DNA of 64,000 nt. It comes from Hemerocallis citrina (Eukaryota > Streptophyta > Magnoliopsida > Asparagales > Asphodelaceae). Shown here one piece after another: positions 48,435-59,291 of the stretch. The notes under the pieces are model-generated. The model was not told where the DNA came from, made no database searches, and saw only the letters and a program-made list of their open reading frames with translations. The stretch is from positions 53,896,568 through 53,960,567 of the forward strand of contig CM030366.1 of NCBI GenBank assembly GCA_017893485.1. The letters are read 5' to 3'. Each line of letters starts with the position of its first letter. Within the stretch, counting starts at the first letter, position 1. A program made the position numbers and the translations under genes.

Positions 48435-48899
48435 GGGTGGAGGAGAAGGGGGAGAGTGTAAAAACACCCACACAATTGCAAAAACCCCCTTGGAGACATG
48501 GGAGGCCGGCCATACTAGGGATGGGGGTGGTGAGGTGGAGGTAAGGTGAGTGGTGAGGTGGAAGTATGGTGAATGGGGTGAGGTGGAGGAGAGAGGGCTT
48601 CTAGAAGGGAATTCCTAATACTCTTATGCATCCATTTAATCCTAGGTTTAAACACTCATCAAAACCTATCCATCCAATTAGATTGTCATGACAAAAGAGA
48701 GATATTTTTGTCCAAAAATACACACAACACAATTTGTACAAACATAGAAATCGGTACAATACGCATACGTATGAAGATATGTGTATACCGATAGTTTCCG
48801 TTTTTTAAACCCCATAATCTGTATAAAATAAATAAATTCCAAAAATAATAATGAAATAAATTTATATAATGTAATATCCGTCCAGGATATTACAACCTC

Positions 48900-50170
48900 A
48901 TCGGGATGTGGAATTCAGAATTTCTATTCAGCCAGGAAGTGCACCAATATCCAAGGCACCTTGCAAAATGGCACTGGTGGAACAAGATGAGGTGAAGAAG
49001 CAAATTAAAGAACATTTGCACAAAGGTTTCATCAGACCGAGTGCGTCGCCTTGGGGAGCGCCAGTTTTATTGGTGAAGAAAAAGGATGGATCGATGAGGA
49101 TGTGCATCGATTATAGGGAGCTGAACAAGGTGACTATCCAGAATAAGTATCCTATTCCGCAAATCGATGATTTGTTTGACCTATTTTAGGGAGCAACAAT
49201 TTTCTCCAAGATTGATCTTCGGTCGGGTTATCACCAAGTTCGTGTTAAGGAAGTGGATGCACATATGACTTCATTCCGAACTCGACATGGGCATTATAAA
49301 TATCTAGTTATACCATTTGGAGTGACGAATGCACCAACCATATTCATGGATATGATGAACATGGTCCTACGACCATTCATCGACTCTTTCGTTGTAGTGT
49401 TTATCGATGACATTCTTGTATATTCCAAGTCAGAAGAGGAACATGCTAAACATTTAGCCGAGGTATTGAAGAAGCTGCGAGAGCAGAGATTATATGCCAA
49501 GCTATCCAAGTGTGACTTCTGGAAGTCCGAAGTTGCGTTCCTGGGTCATATCCTTTCTAAGGAGGGAGTGGCCACTGATCTGTACAAGGTAGAAGCAGTG
49601 AAAGATTGGCCAAGATCCACATCAGTGAAGGAGATCAGAAGTTTCTTGGGTTTGACCGGTTATTATCGGCGTTTCATTCAGAGCTATGCTCAGATAGTTG
49701 TGCTACTCACCGGACTTACAAGGAAGAATTTAAGTTTCAAGTGGACAGAGCAATGCGAAGCAAGATTCCTAGAACTGAAGGGAAGGTTGACTACCACTCC
49801 AATATTGGCTTTGCCACAAGCAGAAATTGACTATGATGTCTACAGCGATGCTTCACATCGAGGAATGGGTTGTGTTCTGATGCAAGAGGAAAAGGTAATA
49901 GCTTATGTGTCTAGGCAATTGAGTACGCATGAGAAAAATTACCCTACCCATGGTTTGGAGTTGGCAGCAATCATATTTGCCCTGAAACAGTGGAGTCATT
50001 AAGTGTGTGAGGAGAAAGTTAATATGTACACGGATCACAAGATCCTGAAGTACATCTATTAGCAGAAAGATCTAAATTTTTTTGAGGCAGGGAAGGTGGT
50101 TGGAAGTGCTAGAAGACATTATTCTAGAGATAAAGTATCACCCGGAAAGGTAAATGTGGTGGTAGATGTG
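48900..50170 (+). pseudogene. Element B reverse transcriptase and RNase H, broken
   Basis: The frame resumes after the ACCTC duplication with [19 protein letters not shown], then the RT fingers ([30 protein letters not shown]) and the catalytic FIDDILVYS near 49400. A TAG at 49187-49189 lies before [12 protein letters not shown]. RNase H retains DVYSDASHRGMGCVLM near 49840 and is broken by a TAA at 50000-50002 and a TAG near 50060. Both active-site aspartates of the RT are present, but the frame is not translatable. Confidence 0.88.
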
Positions 50171-50267
50171 CTCACTCGAAAAAGCAGTTTATCTTGTTTG
50201 ATTACAACTCATAGAAGAATTCGATCGAGCTGGAATCGAAGTAGTACTGCAAGGACTGGGGACATCA

Positions 50268-51510
50268 TTGGCGCAGTTGAGACTTCAGCCCATGCTGAGG
50301 GATCAGATCACCGACGGTCAGAAATCTAACCCAGAAATTCAGAAGTTGAAAGAGCAAGTTGGCACAGGCAAATTATCTGAATTTCAAGTAAGGGACAAAG
50401 TTCTGTGGTTTGGAGAAAGATTGTGTGTACCCGATCTAGAAGAATTGAAGGAGAGCATTCTACAAGAGGTACACACTACTCTACTGTCGGTACATCCAGG
50501 GAGTACCAAGATGTACAAAGATATTAAGCAGCATTTTTGGTGGTCGGGATTGAAGAGGGATGTAGTAGAGTTCGTAGCGAGATGTGCTACTTGTCAACAG
50601 ATCAAGGCAGAGAATCAAAGACCAGGAGATTTACTACAACCATTACTCATTCCGGAGTGGAAGTGGGAGGACAACAGTATGGATTTTTTCACAGGGCTAC
50701 CTAGAAGTCCCAAAGGGAATGATGCGATTTGGGTAATAGTGGATCGACTAACCAAGTCTGCTCATTTCTTGGCGACGAAGATCACCTAGTTGATGTAGAA
50801 GTTGGCAGAATTGTACATCGGGGAGATCGTGAGACTGCATGGAATTCTTATGTCGATTGTTTCAAATCGAGATGCACGGTTCACATCACACTTTCGGAGG
50901 AGCCTTCAGACAGCTTTGGGAACCAGGACGGATTTCAGTACTGCTTTCCATCCTCAAATAGATGGACAAATTGAGAGGGTCAATCGTGTGTTGGAAGACA
51001 TGCTGAGGTGCTGCGTGATGGATTTCGGCGGAAGCTGGGTTAAGCACTTAGCTCTGGTAGAGTTTGCCTACAATAACAGTTTTCAAATCGGCATTGGCAT
51101 GAAACCATATGAAGCTTTGTATGGGAGAAAGTGCAGAAAGCTAGTATGCTAGTATGAAGTGGGGGAAATGCATATATACGGGCCGGAGATAGTATAACAA
51201 AACTCAGCAAAAATAGAATTGATTCGGAAGAAGCTAGTTGAAGCACAGAGCAGGAAGAAGAGCTACGTGGATAACTGGAGGAGGGACTTAGAATTTGAAG
51301 AAGGAGGCTTGGTATTTTTGAAAGTATCTCCGATGAAGGGAGTGATCCGGTTTGGGAAAGGAGGAAAGTTAGCTCCAAGATACATATGACCATATAAGAT
51401 ACTGAAGTGGATTGGGAAGATAGCTTATCGATTGGAATTACCGAAAGAGTTAGCCCAAGTGCAGAATGTCTTTCACGTGTCCATGTTACAAGGCTACAAT
51501 TAAGATCCAA
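50268..51510 (+). pseudogene. Element B integrase, broken
   Basis: The zinc region (HPGSTKMYKDIKQHFWW, CATCQQIKAENQ) and first catalytic Asp (SMDFFTGLPRSPKG) lie in 50268-50789, ended by a TAG. The core continues in another frame with SNRDARFTSHF (second Asp) and HPQIDGQIERVNR (Glu) up to 51150. The C-terminal region (DNWRRDLEFEEG, VSPMKGVIRFGKGGKLAPRY, FHVSMLQ) follows with further stops. Confidence 0.85.
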
Positions 51511-51539
51511 GTCATCACTTACCAGAAGTACCAGAAGGT

Positions 51540-51760
51540 ATACAGCTAAACTTCAGCTATAAGGAGCATCCAGTGGAGATCGTGGATAGACGGGAAAAAG
51601 TTTTGAGAAACAAAACTATACCTATGGTCAAAGTAATATGGAGGAATCAGCTAGTTGAGGAAGCCACCTGGGAATCAAAGGAGAGGATGAGGAGTGACTA
51701 TCCCGAATTTTTGCTTAAACCCTGTAATTTCATTTCCTTTGTTTTCTCTTACCCTTAAGC
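51540..51760 (+). pseudogene. Element B chromodomain
   Basis: The segment from about 51550 reads EIVDRREKVLRNKTIPMVKV, WRNQLVEEATWESKERMRSD and YPEFL. This is the C-terminal chromodomain of plant chromoviruses, which targets integration to modified histones. It has no stop of its own and ends at 51756-51758 after a short tail. Confidence 0.85.
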
Positions 51761-51780
51761 GTTCTGAGGACAGAACTAAT

Positions 51781-51795
51781 CTAAGGAGGTAGTGT
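51781..51795 (+). other. Polypurine tract of element B
   Basis: CTAAGGAGGTAGTGT directly precedes the 3' LTR start TGTAACAACCG. The run is short and partly decayed. Confidence 0.6.
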
Positions 51796-52308
51796 TGTAA
51801 CAACCGTAAAAATATTCTCTCAAAATATTTTTTTAAATTTTTTCTAGCTTTACACGTGCTTTTCTTCTATGCACGTGCTAATTATGTTGTTTTTATTAAA
51901 AGTTATGCACTAAAAATTTTTGTAAACAAAATATATTAAAATTAATGTTAAAGAATTTTAATATAACTATTTATTAATGAAGGGTTAAAATGAAATAAAA
52001 TAATTAAATAGGAGTAAATTGAAAATTTTGCAAAACACGTGCACACATGCATACACGCACACGTGCTTTGCACACAAAAGAGAAAGATAGTGGGAGTGGC
52101 CGGCCAATTTGGTAGAGAGGAAGAGTGGGTGAGAGTATGAAAGAGTGGAGAGCTATTTTAGGAAGTGGGGAGTTATTTTAACCACTCATTTTAACCCTAT
52201 AAATAGCCCACTCTTTTGTCATGAAGAACACAAAAAAATCAAAACAAAAAAAGAGAGAAAGAGAGAAGGAGGACTTGCGGATTTTGGCCAAGGAGTGCTT
52301 GTGGTTTT
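51796..52308 (+). mobile_element. Element B 3' LTR, first 513 bases
   Basis: It starts TGTAACAACCGT and matches 18204-18690 with indels. It stops matching after GCTTGTGGTTTT, where element F begins with TGTTGCCGC. The remainder of this LTR should lie beyond the right end of element F. Confidence 0.85.
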
Positions 52309-52905
52309 TGTTGCCGCTAAATTTGGTGTGGGGAAAAACAGATAGTATTTGTGGATTCTTAGGGAAACTGAATAGTAAACCTGTATACCTGTTCCGTCGG
52401 AGTTTGACGCCGACTCCTGCCGTACACCTACAAAAAGTACGAGACACCGGGGTTGTTCCCGGTGACGCACCCTCCGACGCTCAAGTCAGTAATCAGGAAA
52501 GATTATGAAAGAGCGCAAAAACTGGAGAAAGATTGATTACCTCTCAATGGAGATGGATGGGGGTATTTATAGGCGCCGCTGGGACCAGATTGGGAATGTA
52601 ATCCCCTGTGGTTAGATAAGGAATGTAATCCCTAATCCCCAGTGAAGGGATAGATATGAATCAAGGCCGTTGATTAGGATTTAACCAGAAACCCTAATTC
52701 TATCCCTTCTGGACCGGGTTTGCTACGGGTTGAAACCCGCACCCAGTTGAGGTGGATCCGTTTGCGGGTAAGTGGGTCTTCGGGGAAGATAGCCAGTACC
52801 CGCTTCAGACCCGTTGGTTGGTGAAATTACCGTTTTACCCCCGGAGCTTCAAGATTCGTGCCCAACTTGGACGGTTCCGATTTAACCCCATTTTTGGCCA
52901 TATCA
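52309..52905 (-). mobile_element. Element F 3' LTR, 597 bp
   Basis: On the minus strand it runs TGATATGGCC...GCGGCAACA. The start directly follows a purine tract (GGAGTGGGGGGCTCA). It holds CCTATAAATACCC (52564-52571) and a leader with GACTTGAGCGTCGGAGGG, as in other Tat LTRs. Its left end falls exactly where element B's LTR breaks off. Confidence 0.78.
52564..52571 (-). promoter_or_regulatory. TATA box of the element F LTR
   Basis: The minus strand reads TATAAATA within GGCGCCTATAAATACCCCC. Confidence 0.6.
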
Positions 52906-52922
52906 TGAGCCCCCCACTCCTA
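52906..52922 (-). other. Polypurine tract of element F
   Basis: The minus strand reads GGAGTGGGGGGCTCA up to the LTR start TGATATGG. Confidence 0.6.
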
Positions 52923-53329
52923 AAGACTGAGTTTGGTCAGCCTTTGAGGAGTAGTTTAGCTATTTTTAATGGCTAGTGGAGTTGTATTGGAGTCTAAATG
53001 GAGGGTTTTGAATCTCGAAGGGGGTAGTGAGGTGTTTTTTCAAGCTGTAAGCTGTTCTTAAGCTCCTCTGGATGTTTGGTGGTTCCTATTTATTTTTCTC
53101 GGGTTATTTATTTAATTTTGCGATGTGTTAACTAGTCGTTCGGGGGTCTTAACAACGCATTCTAGGTAATAATTGTTCGTTCAGGGGCTCAAAAACGTTC
53201 TCCTGAATTTGTAATTATTTTCTAGAATTTTTAATTAATTTTCCCAAATTTTTAGTAATTTTTTCGCAATTTTTAAATAAATAAAGCGATTAAAATAAAT
53301 AAAAATTAATTTTCAATACCGATTTATGG

Positions 53330-54363
53330 CGTGGCGCAATCTGGGCCCTCGATCAGCGGCGAGCGCGATTTTCTGGGCGATCAGATGATCCGCGCTCCTC
53401 GGCAGATAGTTTCTTCATATACGAGGGTCGGTTCCTCGTCTCCTCGGCTCGGCTGCTCGGCGCCAAGCTCGGAATCAGCCGAACTACGTGGCATGATCCT
53501 GAGCGTCCATCTCAGCGTGGATCCCCAAAAAATGCTATCTTGTCGTTTAGTGGACGTGGCAAGATTTGAGCCGTCCATCATGACGAGCGTGCTTTTTGAC
53601 AAGATCCAACGGCTGAGGATGGTCGGAAGGTTTTTTCTCCATATTCGAGGGTCGGTTCCTCGTCCCCTCGGCTTGGCAGGTCAGCATATAGCTTGGAATC
53701 AGCCGAACTACGTGGCGTGATCCTGAGCGTCCATCTCAGCGCGGATTCCCAAAAAACACTATCTTGTCGTTTAGTGGACGTGGCAAGATCTGAGCCGTCC
53801 ATCATGACGAGCGCACTTTTTGACAAGATCCAACGGCTGAGGATGGTCGGCAGGTTTTTTCTCCATATACGAGGGTCGGTTCCTCGTCTCCTCGGCTCGG
53901 CTGCTCGGCGCTAAGCTCGGGATCAGCCGAACTACGTGGCGTGATCCTGAGCGTCTATCTCAGCACGGATCCCCAAAAAATACTATCTTGTCGTTTAGTG
54001 GACGTGGGAAGATCTGAGCCGTCCATCATGATGAGCGCGCTTTTTGACAAGATCCGACGGCTGAGGATGGTCTGCAGGTTTTTTCTCCATATATGAGGGT
54101 CGGTTCCTCGTCTCCTCGGCTCGGCTGCTCGGCGCCAAGCTCGGAATCAGCCGAACTACGTGCCGTGATCCTGAGCGTCCATCTCAGCACGGATCCCCAA
54201 AAAACACTATCTTGTCATTTAGTGGACGTGGCAAGATCTGAGCCGTCCATCATGATGAGCGCGCTTTTTGACAAGATCCGACGGCTGAGGATGGTCAGCA
54301 GGTTTTTTCTCCATATACGAGGGTCAGTTCCTCATCCGCTCGGTTCGGATGCTCGGTGCCTTT
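53330..54363. repeat. 224-bp tandem array in the element F 3' region
   Basis: The motif GAGGGTC(G/A)GTTCCTC lies at 53423, 53647, 53871, 54095 and 54319, exactly 224 bases apart each time. Units contain GCCGAACTACGTG, CACTATCTTGTCGTTTAGTG and AGCCGTCCATCATGA. About four full copies and partial flanks are present. Another diverged copy lies at about 58210-58385, on the far side of the antisense genes. Confidence 0.92.
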
Positions 54364-54559
54364 AGCCGAGATATGGAGTTAGACGTTTTGAAGAGACTCA
54401 GTAGCTCGGTTGCTCAGTCAGGCTGTTCGATGGCTCGGCTTGGCAGACCGGTGGCCGAGTCGTGGACTTAAGTGATTTGAGGAGTTTTTGCTTTTCAAAA
54501 CGTCACAACTCTCCGCTTGACGCTTTGGCTTCTTAGTGGGCTTTTTAGGTTCCCAAGGA

Positions 54560-54787
54560 GGCCCAACATCATACTGGGGTTATAAGCTCTCACTCCCCCA
54601 CCCCCAAGTTCATTTCACGTTTTTACTCCAAACTTTTACTTTCACTCTCTGCGCTCTCTGCTAGCGGCGACTTTTGCTCCAAGGCGGTGACGTAAGCTGT
54701 CGCATGGGCCAGGCGATTTCCAGCGAGCTTATTCCGACCGTAAACGTCACTTCAAGGTCAGTCTCTTGCCTTAGCTTTTTTATAGAG
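54560..54787 (+). promoter_or_regulatory. Putative promoter and leader of the antisense gene
   Basis: GGGGTTATAAGCTCTCACTC (about 54576) gives a TATA-like box, followed by a CT-rich patch (TTTACTTTCACTCTCTGCGC). A likely leader intron ends TTTTTTATAG at about 54785, three bases before the ATG. This would drive transcription opposite to the element. Confidence 0.45.
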
Positions 54788-56979
54788 ATGTCAAGGGTGA
54801 ACTTGGGGAGTGAGGCCTCGTCCTCAGGCGATAGTGGTGCCGAGGAGAGGAGGCAGTCGGAGATCCGAAGGAAGGGGAAGCAAGTAGCCGAGCCGTCCGT
54901 GGCCGAGGTGAGGAAGGAGAAGAAGAAGAGGAGGGTAGTGGCCCAATCTCCTGTGGTCGAGGTGATCGTGGAGAATCCGAGGCAAGCCCCTGAGACGGGC
55001 CGATACCCTTGTGTACTGTCCGGGTACACTGGGGTTAGGCAGTACGAGGGCGACCTCATGAAGAAGGCGATCATCGGCCAGTCGGTAGTTTACGAAGAGA
55101 ATAACCCGGTTCTGACTACCGAGGTAGATGAGATTGGATCGGTGCTATCCGAGAGGGACCTCCTTCGGATCAGAAAGGGGTTCACGATCCCTCCGAAGTA
55201 CAAGCTAATTCTCCCCGGCACTGGGATGCGGGCGAACTCCAAGCTGTCGTCGTTGGATATGTGCATGTTCGACTGCGACTCTCTGAACGCCGGACCGCAT
55301 TTTCCGCTGCATCCCTTCATTCGCCAGGTCCTCGGATCGTACTGCCTCGCGCCGACCCAATTTATGCTGAACACATGGCATCATGTGAACGCCTTCCTGC
55401 TCTAGTGCCGCAACGCCGAAGTCGAGTCGGACCTGACGGTCTTCCGAAGCATGTATCAGATAAACCGGATGCACAAGACCGAGCATCGATACTACCTGGC
55501 GCCGAGGAAGGGTTTTCAGATCATAGAAAACCCGAACTCGATCAAAGGCTGGAAGGAAAAGTTCTTCATATTGAAGGAGGCGTCGATGCTGCAAATTCCG
55601 AGCCGGTGGAAGCCAGAGGTGCCCAAATTTGCGAGGGCCGACCTGGAACTGGATGCGGCCGAGGAGGAAGTGGCGAGGAAGATCGTAGCCCTCCCGATGT
55701 TGAGTTGGAGGGAGATGACTGAGGAGGTGCTGTTCGGGTCAGGCCTTAGTCCGATCGACCCGACTACGCTCCTGACATCTCGTATTATCATTTTTTTTCT
55801 AAGTTTTTAGCTCGATTTACTGACTCAACTTGTTTTTTGTTTGGTACAGAAGCGCCGAAGATGGACTTCAACGCCATGATGAACGAGAGGGGCAAGGTGG
55901 CTGATGGTAGGAAGAGGAAGAGGCCGAGCACAACCGCCTCGTCAGGTTGGCAGCCCAAAGTTGCTTCGACTACCACTCCGCCTCCCCCGGTCACTGAGGT
56001 CCCCTCGTCGACTGTGGTCGTTGTCGAAGAGCCTTCGACTCTCGTTGCTTCTGCCCCAGTCGGTGGGGCCTTCGACGTCACGGCGGCGTTGTCGCTCGAG
56101 GCTCCGCCGTTGACCGCTCCTGCCGAGGAGATCTTGACCGAGCAGCACAAGCAGCTGTTCGTTCCGAACTGGCGAGTCAAGAATCATGATGGATTCCTCG
56201 GAAACTCGCAGATGTCAATGTAGGTCGTCAAACACCTGGCGACCCCGAAAGATAGCCGTGCTGAAGGCGGGGACAGTCGGCGACGATACCTACGAAGTGG
56301 CTCGGTCGCTCGTATCGGTGAGTTTCTTTTGAGAATTTCTTCAAGTCTAGTACTCGGCCCTTATCTTGTGCTCACCATTGTTTTGTCTTCGCAGGCCACC
56401 TGTCACTTCAGCCATCTCCTTGAGGCGTTCGCCGAACAGGAGAAAGAGTTGAAGGCCGCCAGTGATAAAGACAGGGCGGAAAAGGTCAAGGCAGTTCGGT
56501 AGCTCGAGGCCGAGCAGAGGCGAGCCGAGGGCTTGGAGGTCCAGGTTGCCGATCTTGTGGCCGACCTGGAGCGAGTCAAGGGGCGGCTCGCTGAGGAGTC
56601 TGCCAAAGCCGCCAAGGCTGCCGAGGAGCTGGCTGCGTCAGCGAAGGCTCTGGCCGAGGTGAAGGCAGAGAAAGAGGCCTTGGCAACGAAGATCAAGGCG
56701 AAGAAGCACATGGCCTCGAACATGGAGAAGTCCTACCAGAGGGCGCTCGACCATGTTCAGGACCGCGTCTTCGGCTTCGAGCGGGTCGGCTACAGACTGT
56801 GGCCCGGATCCCCATCGGACGGCGAGGAGGAAGGAGGCGAAGGTGACGAGGTGGAGGGCGACGAGGAGGAGGAGGTTGTCGCCGATGCTTTGGAGACGAA
56901 CCCCCAGGGTGAGGCGAGAAATGAGGGGCTATCTGGCGAGGCGCCTGTGGTCGAACCAGCGACGCAGGTGGACCCCTGA
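54788..56979 (+). pseudogene. Antisense ORF of element F (putative gypsy-type transposon protein), decayed
   Basis: Three exons: 54788-55781, 55850-56317 and 56395-56979, with GT-AG introns. Exon 1 encodes a conserved-looking globular region (SERDLLRIRKGFTIPPKYKL, PFIRQVLGSYCLAPTQF) that resembles the plant 'putative gypsy type transposon' family. Exon 2 is Pro/Thr/Val-rich. Exon 3 is an Ala/Glu/Lys coiled coil with a highly acidic end (GEEEGGEGDEVEGDEEEE). Lesions: TAG at 55403, 56221 and 56500, and a frame change near 56250. The function of such proteins is unknown. Long open frames on both sides of each stop show it was once coding. Confidence 0.7.
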
Positions 56980-57144
56980 TCTTCTCGTCTCTTTGTAGTC
57001 TTTATTTTCCTTTTTTCAAAAATGTAATGCCTTTTTTGCGGACTGGCCACCGCTTCTTTCTATGAATGAAAATCTTTGTTTCAAATTTGTGCAAGTGTTT
57101 GGGTCGGTGTGTAGTTTTCCAATTGCAATGTTCTTGTATTTCAG

Positions 57145-57705
57145 ATCCTCGATCACACCCCAAATACCGCAGCGGCTCGGCGACGTGCCGAGCTGTTCAA
57201 GCAATCTCGCGAGACTCGACTCGTGGGTGAGATCGATCTCACCAGAAGGTTGATGTTCAATGTGGAGAAGAAGAACAACGAGCTTCTGGCCGAGGTGCAC
57301 CATCTCCAGATAGTTGAGGAGGAGCTCTCGGCGAAAGAGGCAGAGCTAGCCTCGGTGTTGGCCAAACGAGATGAGCTCGAGAAGAAGGTCGAGCAGCTGC
57401 AGAGGGTCACAGCCGATAAGAGCATCGAGGTGACCAACTTACGTCGTATTATATCCGACAGCACTGAGTACCCCGGTTTGGCAAAGCTCCCTCGGTTCAA
57501 AATAATGGTTAAGGACGACACTCTGAAGGATAAGATCGTCGAGCTCGAGGAGGAGGTGGCTCAACTGAAGCCTCAGCCTGTGAAAGCTAATGTCCGCAGC
57601 ACTTCTTGCACTCGCGAGGAGAGAGAACGGGGGATCACGTTTATGAGCCAGCGACTCGTGGCCAAGCTATTGCTCGGACAGCGGCCGACGCACAAAGCGG
57701 AGTAG
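57145..57705 (+). pseudogene. Second antisense coiled-coil ORF of element F
   Basis: After a TTCTTGTATTTCAG acceptor at 57144 an open frame begins ILDHTPNTAAARRRAELFKQ. It continues as a heptad-rich coiled coil (NNELLAEVHHLQIVEEELSA, LEKKVEQLQRVTADKSIEV) to a TAG at 57703-57705. A related frame continues to 57860, and AATAAAAT at about 57979 could be a polyadenylation signal. It may be a further exon of the preceding antisense gene or a separate unit. Confidence 0.5.
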
Positions 57706-58209
57706 CTGTTAGCTTGAGCAGGGCTTCGGTCGGAGCGACCATTAGAGTTAGTGGCGAGGCAGCGTCCAAGTTCGTCGGCCTAGAGACAAGCTCGGAGGTG
57801 AAGAGACGGAAGCCGCGGTTGTCTCTGAATCGGAACGTCCCTGTTCCGAGGAGACACTGAACGAGTGGCGTCGCCTTTTACTTCTTGCTTCGTCCCTGTT
57901 GCTGTAATAACATGCCTTGTAATTTATTTAGTTGCTTTCCCGCTGTAACTGTCTGCCTTGTAAATTTACCAAGTATCTTAATAAAATCGAGGTTGTTTTG
58001 TTCGTTGTTGTGCCGTGGTCGCCTTATTCTTGACGCCGAACCATAAGGACCCATTGTTGTCTTCTTTGTAGGTTTTAGTCGCAGAACTTTAGTCTTTCGC
58101 TCGGAGTATACTGAGGTGACTGTGCTCTTCCGAGGTGCGATAGCTCGGACATCAGATTCTGCCCACGTGGCAACATCGAGACGGTCGATCGTGATCGTGG
58201 TACGTATCA

Positions 58210-58385
58210 CGAGGTGGGAGGCACGAGTTCCAAGAAAACACTATCTTGTCTTTTTGTGGACACGTGGCACGATCAGATCCGTTCATCACGTTCTAGCACG
58301 CATTTTGAAATGATCCAACAGCGAAATTGGTTCGGCAGAATTTTTCTCCATATACGAGGGTCGGTTCCTCGTCCACTCGGCTCGG
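58210..58385. repeat. Isolated diverged copy of the 224-bp unit
   Basis: AACACTATCTTGTC, GTGGACACGTGGCACGAT, TGATCCAAC and CTCCATATACGAGGGTCGG follow the order seen in the 53.4-54.3-kb array. The antisense genes lie between this copy and the array. Confidence 0.75.
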
Positions 58386-58450
58386 GGTTTTGAGTGAGCG
58401 CGGTTGAGCCGAACGATGGATTCCGAACCACCGTTAGAGTTGCTCGACGG

Positions 58451-59125
58451 TTGTGGGAGCAGTTCCGAACAGCGACCTACTTCTAGCTCGCAGAGGAGCG
58501 AACTTGCGAAGTAGGGTCAAGCCGAGTGTTGGACTCCGAACCATCGGTTGAGTTGTTCAACGGTTGTGGGAGCAGTTCCGAACGGCGACCTACTTCTAGC
58601 TCGCCAAGGAGCGAACTTGCGAAGTAGGGTCGAGCCGAGTGTTGGACTCCGAACCATCGGTTGAGTTGTTCAACGGTTGTGGGAGCAGTTCCGAACGGCG
58701 ACCTACTTCTAGCTCGCCCAGGAGCAAACTTGCGAAGTAGGGTCGAGCCGAGTGTTGGACTCCGAACCATCGGTTGAGTTGTTCAACGGTTGTGGGAGCA
58801 GTTCCGAATGGCGACCTACTTCTAGCTCGCCGAGGAGCGAACTTGCGAAGTAGGGTCGAGCCGAGTGTTGGACTGCGAACCATCGGTTGAGTTGTTCAAT
58901 GGTTGTGGGAGCAGTTCCGAACGGTGACCTGCTTCTAGCTTGCCGAGGAGCGAACTTGCGAAGTAGGGTCGAGCCGAGTGTTGGACTCCGAACTATCGGT
59001 TGAGTTGTTCAACGGTTGTGGGAGCAGTTCCGAACGGCGACCTACTTCTAGCTCGCTTACGAGCGAGCTGGCGAAGTAGGGTCGAGCCGAGTGTTGGGCT
59101 CCAAACCCTCGGTAGAGTGAAGAGT
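58451..59125. repeat. 113-bp tandem array, six copies
   Basis: TTGTGGGAGCAGTTCCGAA lies at 58451, 58564, 58677, 58790, 58903 and 59016, each exactly 113 bases apart. Units include GACCTACTTCTAGCTCGCC, CGAACTTGCGAAGTAGGGTC and GAGTGTTGGACTCCGAACC. The array sits between pol and the antisense genes. Frames read through it are artefacts. Confidence 0.94.
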
Positions 59126-59291
59126 AAAGGCAGAGAGATGTAAGCAATTTTTACAAGTAACATATGAAAAAACTCTTTATTGATGACTAATGTCCGGCTG
59201 CTTCTAAAGTTGCGAGTCGTTATTACAAGAGAAAAATAAAAGGAAAATATTGCAAGTAATAGGAGAGGAACGGTTCGACATCTCTAAGTTC

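Larger units (their letters stand above)
23964..48894 (-). mobile_element. Element C: ~5.05-kb solo-LTR-like unit in minus orientation, split by element D
   Basis: The ends are TGTAACGCCC at 23964 and GGATATTACA ending at 48894. Read on the minus strand this is TGTAATATCC...GGGCGTTACA, a typical gypsy LTR start and end. A perfect 5-bp target duplication ACCTC flanks it (23959-23963, 48895-48899). It consists of 23964-27534 and 47415-48894, together about 5.05 kb, with no gag, pol, PBS or PPT. A minus-strand TATA box near the right end fits a U3. I call it a solo LTR; a non-coding element of another kind is possible. Confidence 0.75.
18204..52308 (+). mobile_element. Element B: chromovirus (Tekay-like) split by nested insertions
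   Basis: It has a 5' LTR (18204-21469), PBS, leader ORF, gag and protease up to 23963, then a 24.9-kb insertion (elements C, D and E), then RT, RNase H, integrase, chromodomain, PPT and the first 513 bases of the 3' LTR (51796-52308), which element F interrupts. Removing the insertion with one TSD copy rejoins the protease-RT reading frame. It sits in the integrase of element A; the left flank AATAG (18199-18203) should recur past the window. All coding domains carry stops. Confidence 0.88.

Noticed and set aside
53331..54365. Several 70-130-codon frames on both strands
   Set aside because: They are products of the 224-bp tandem array.
58483..59147. Repeated 70-95-codon frames on the minus strand
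   Set aside because: They are translations of the 113-bp tandem array; the period is not a multiple of three and the frame moves between units.
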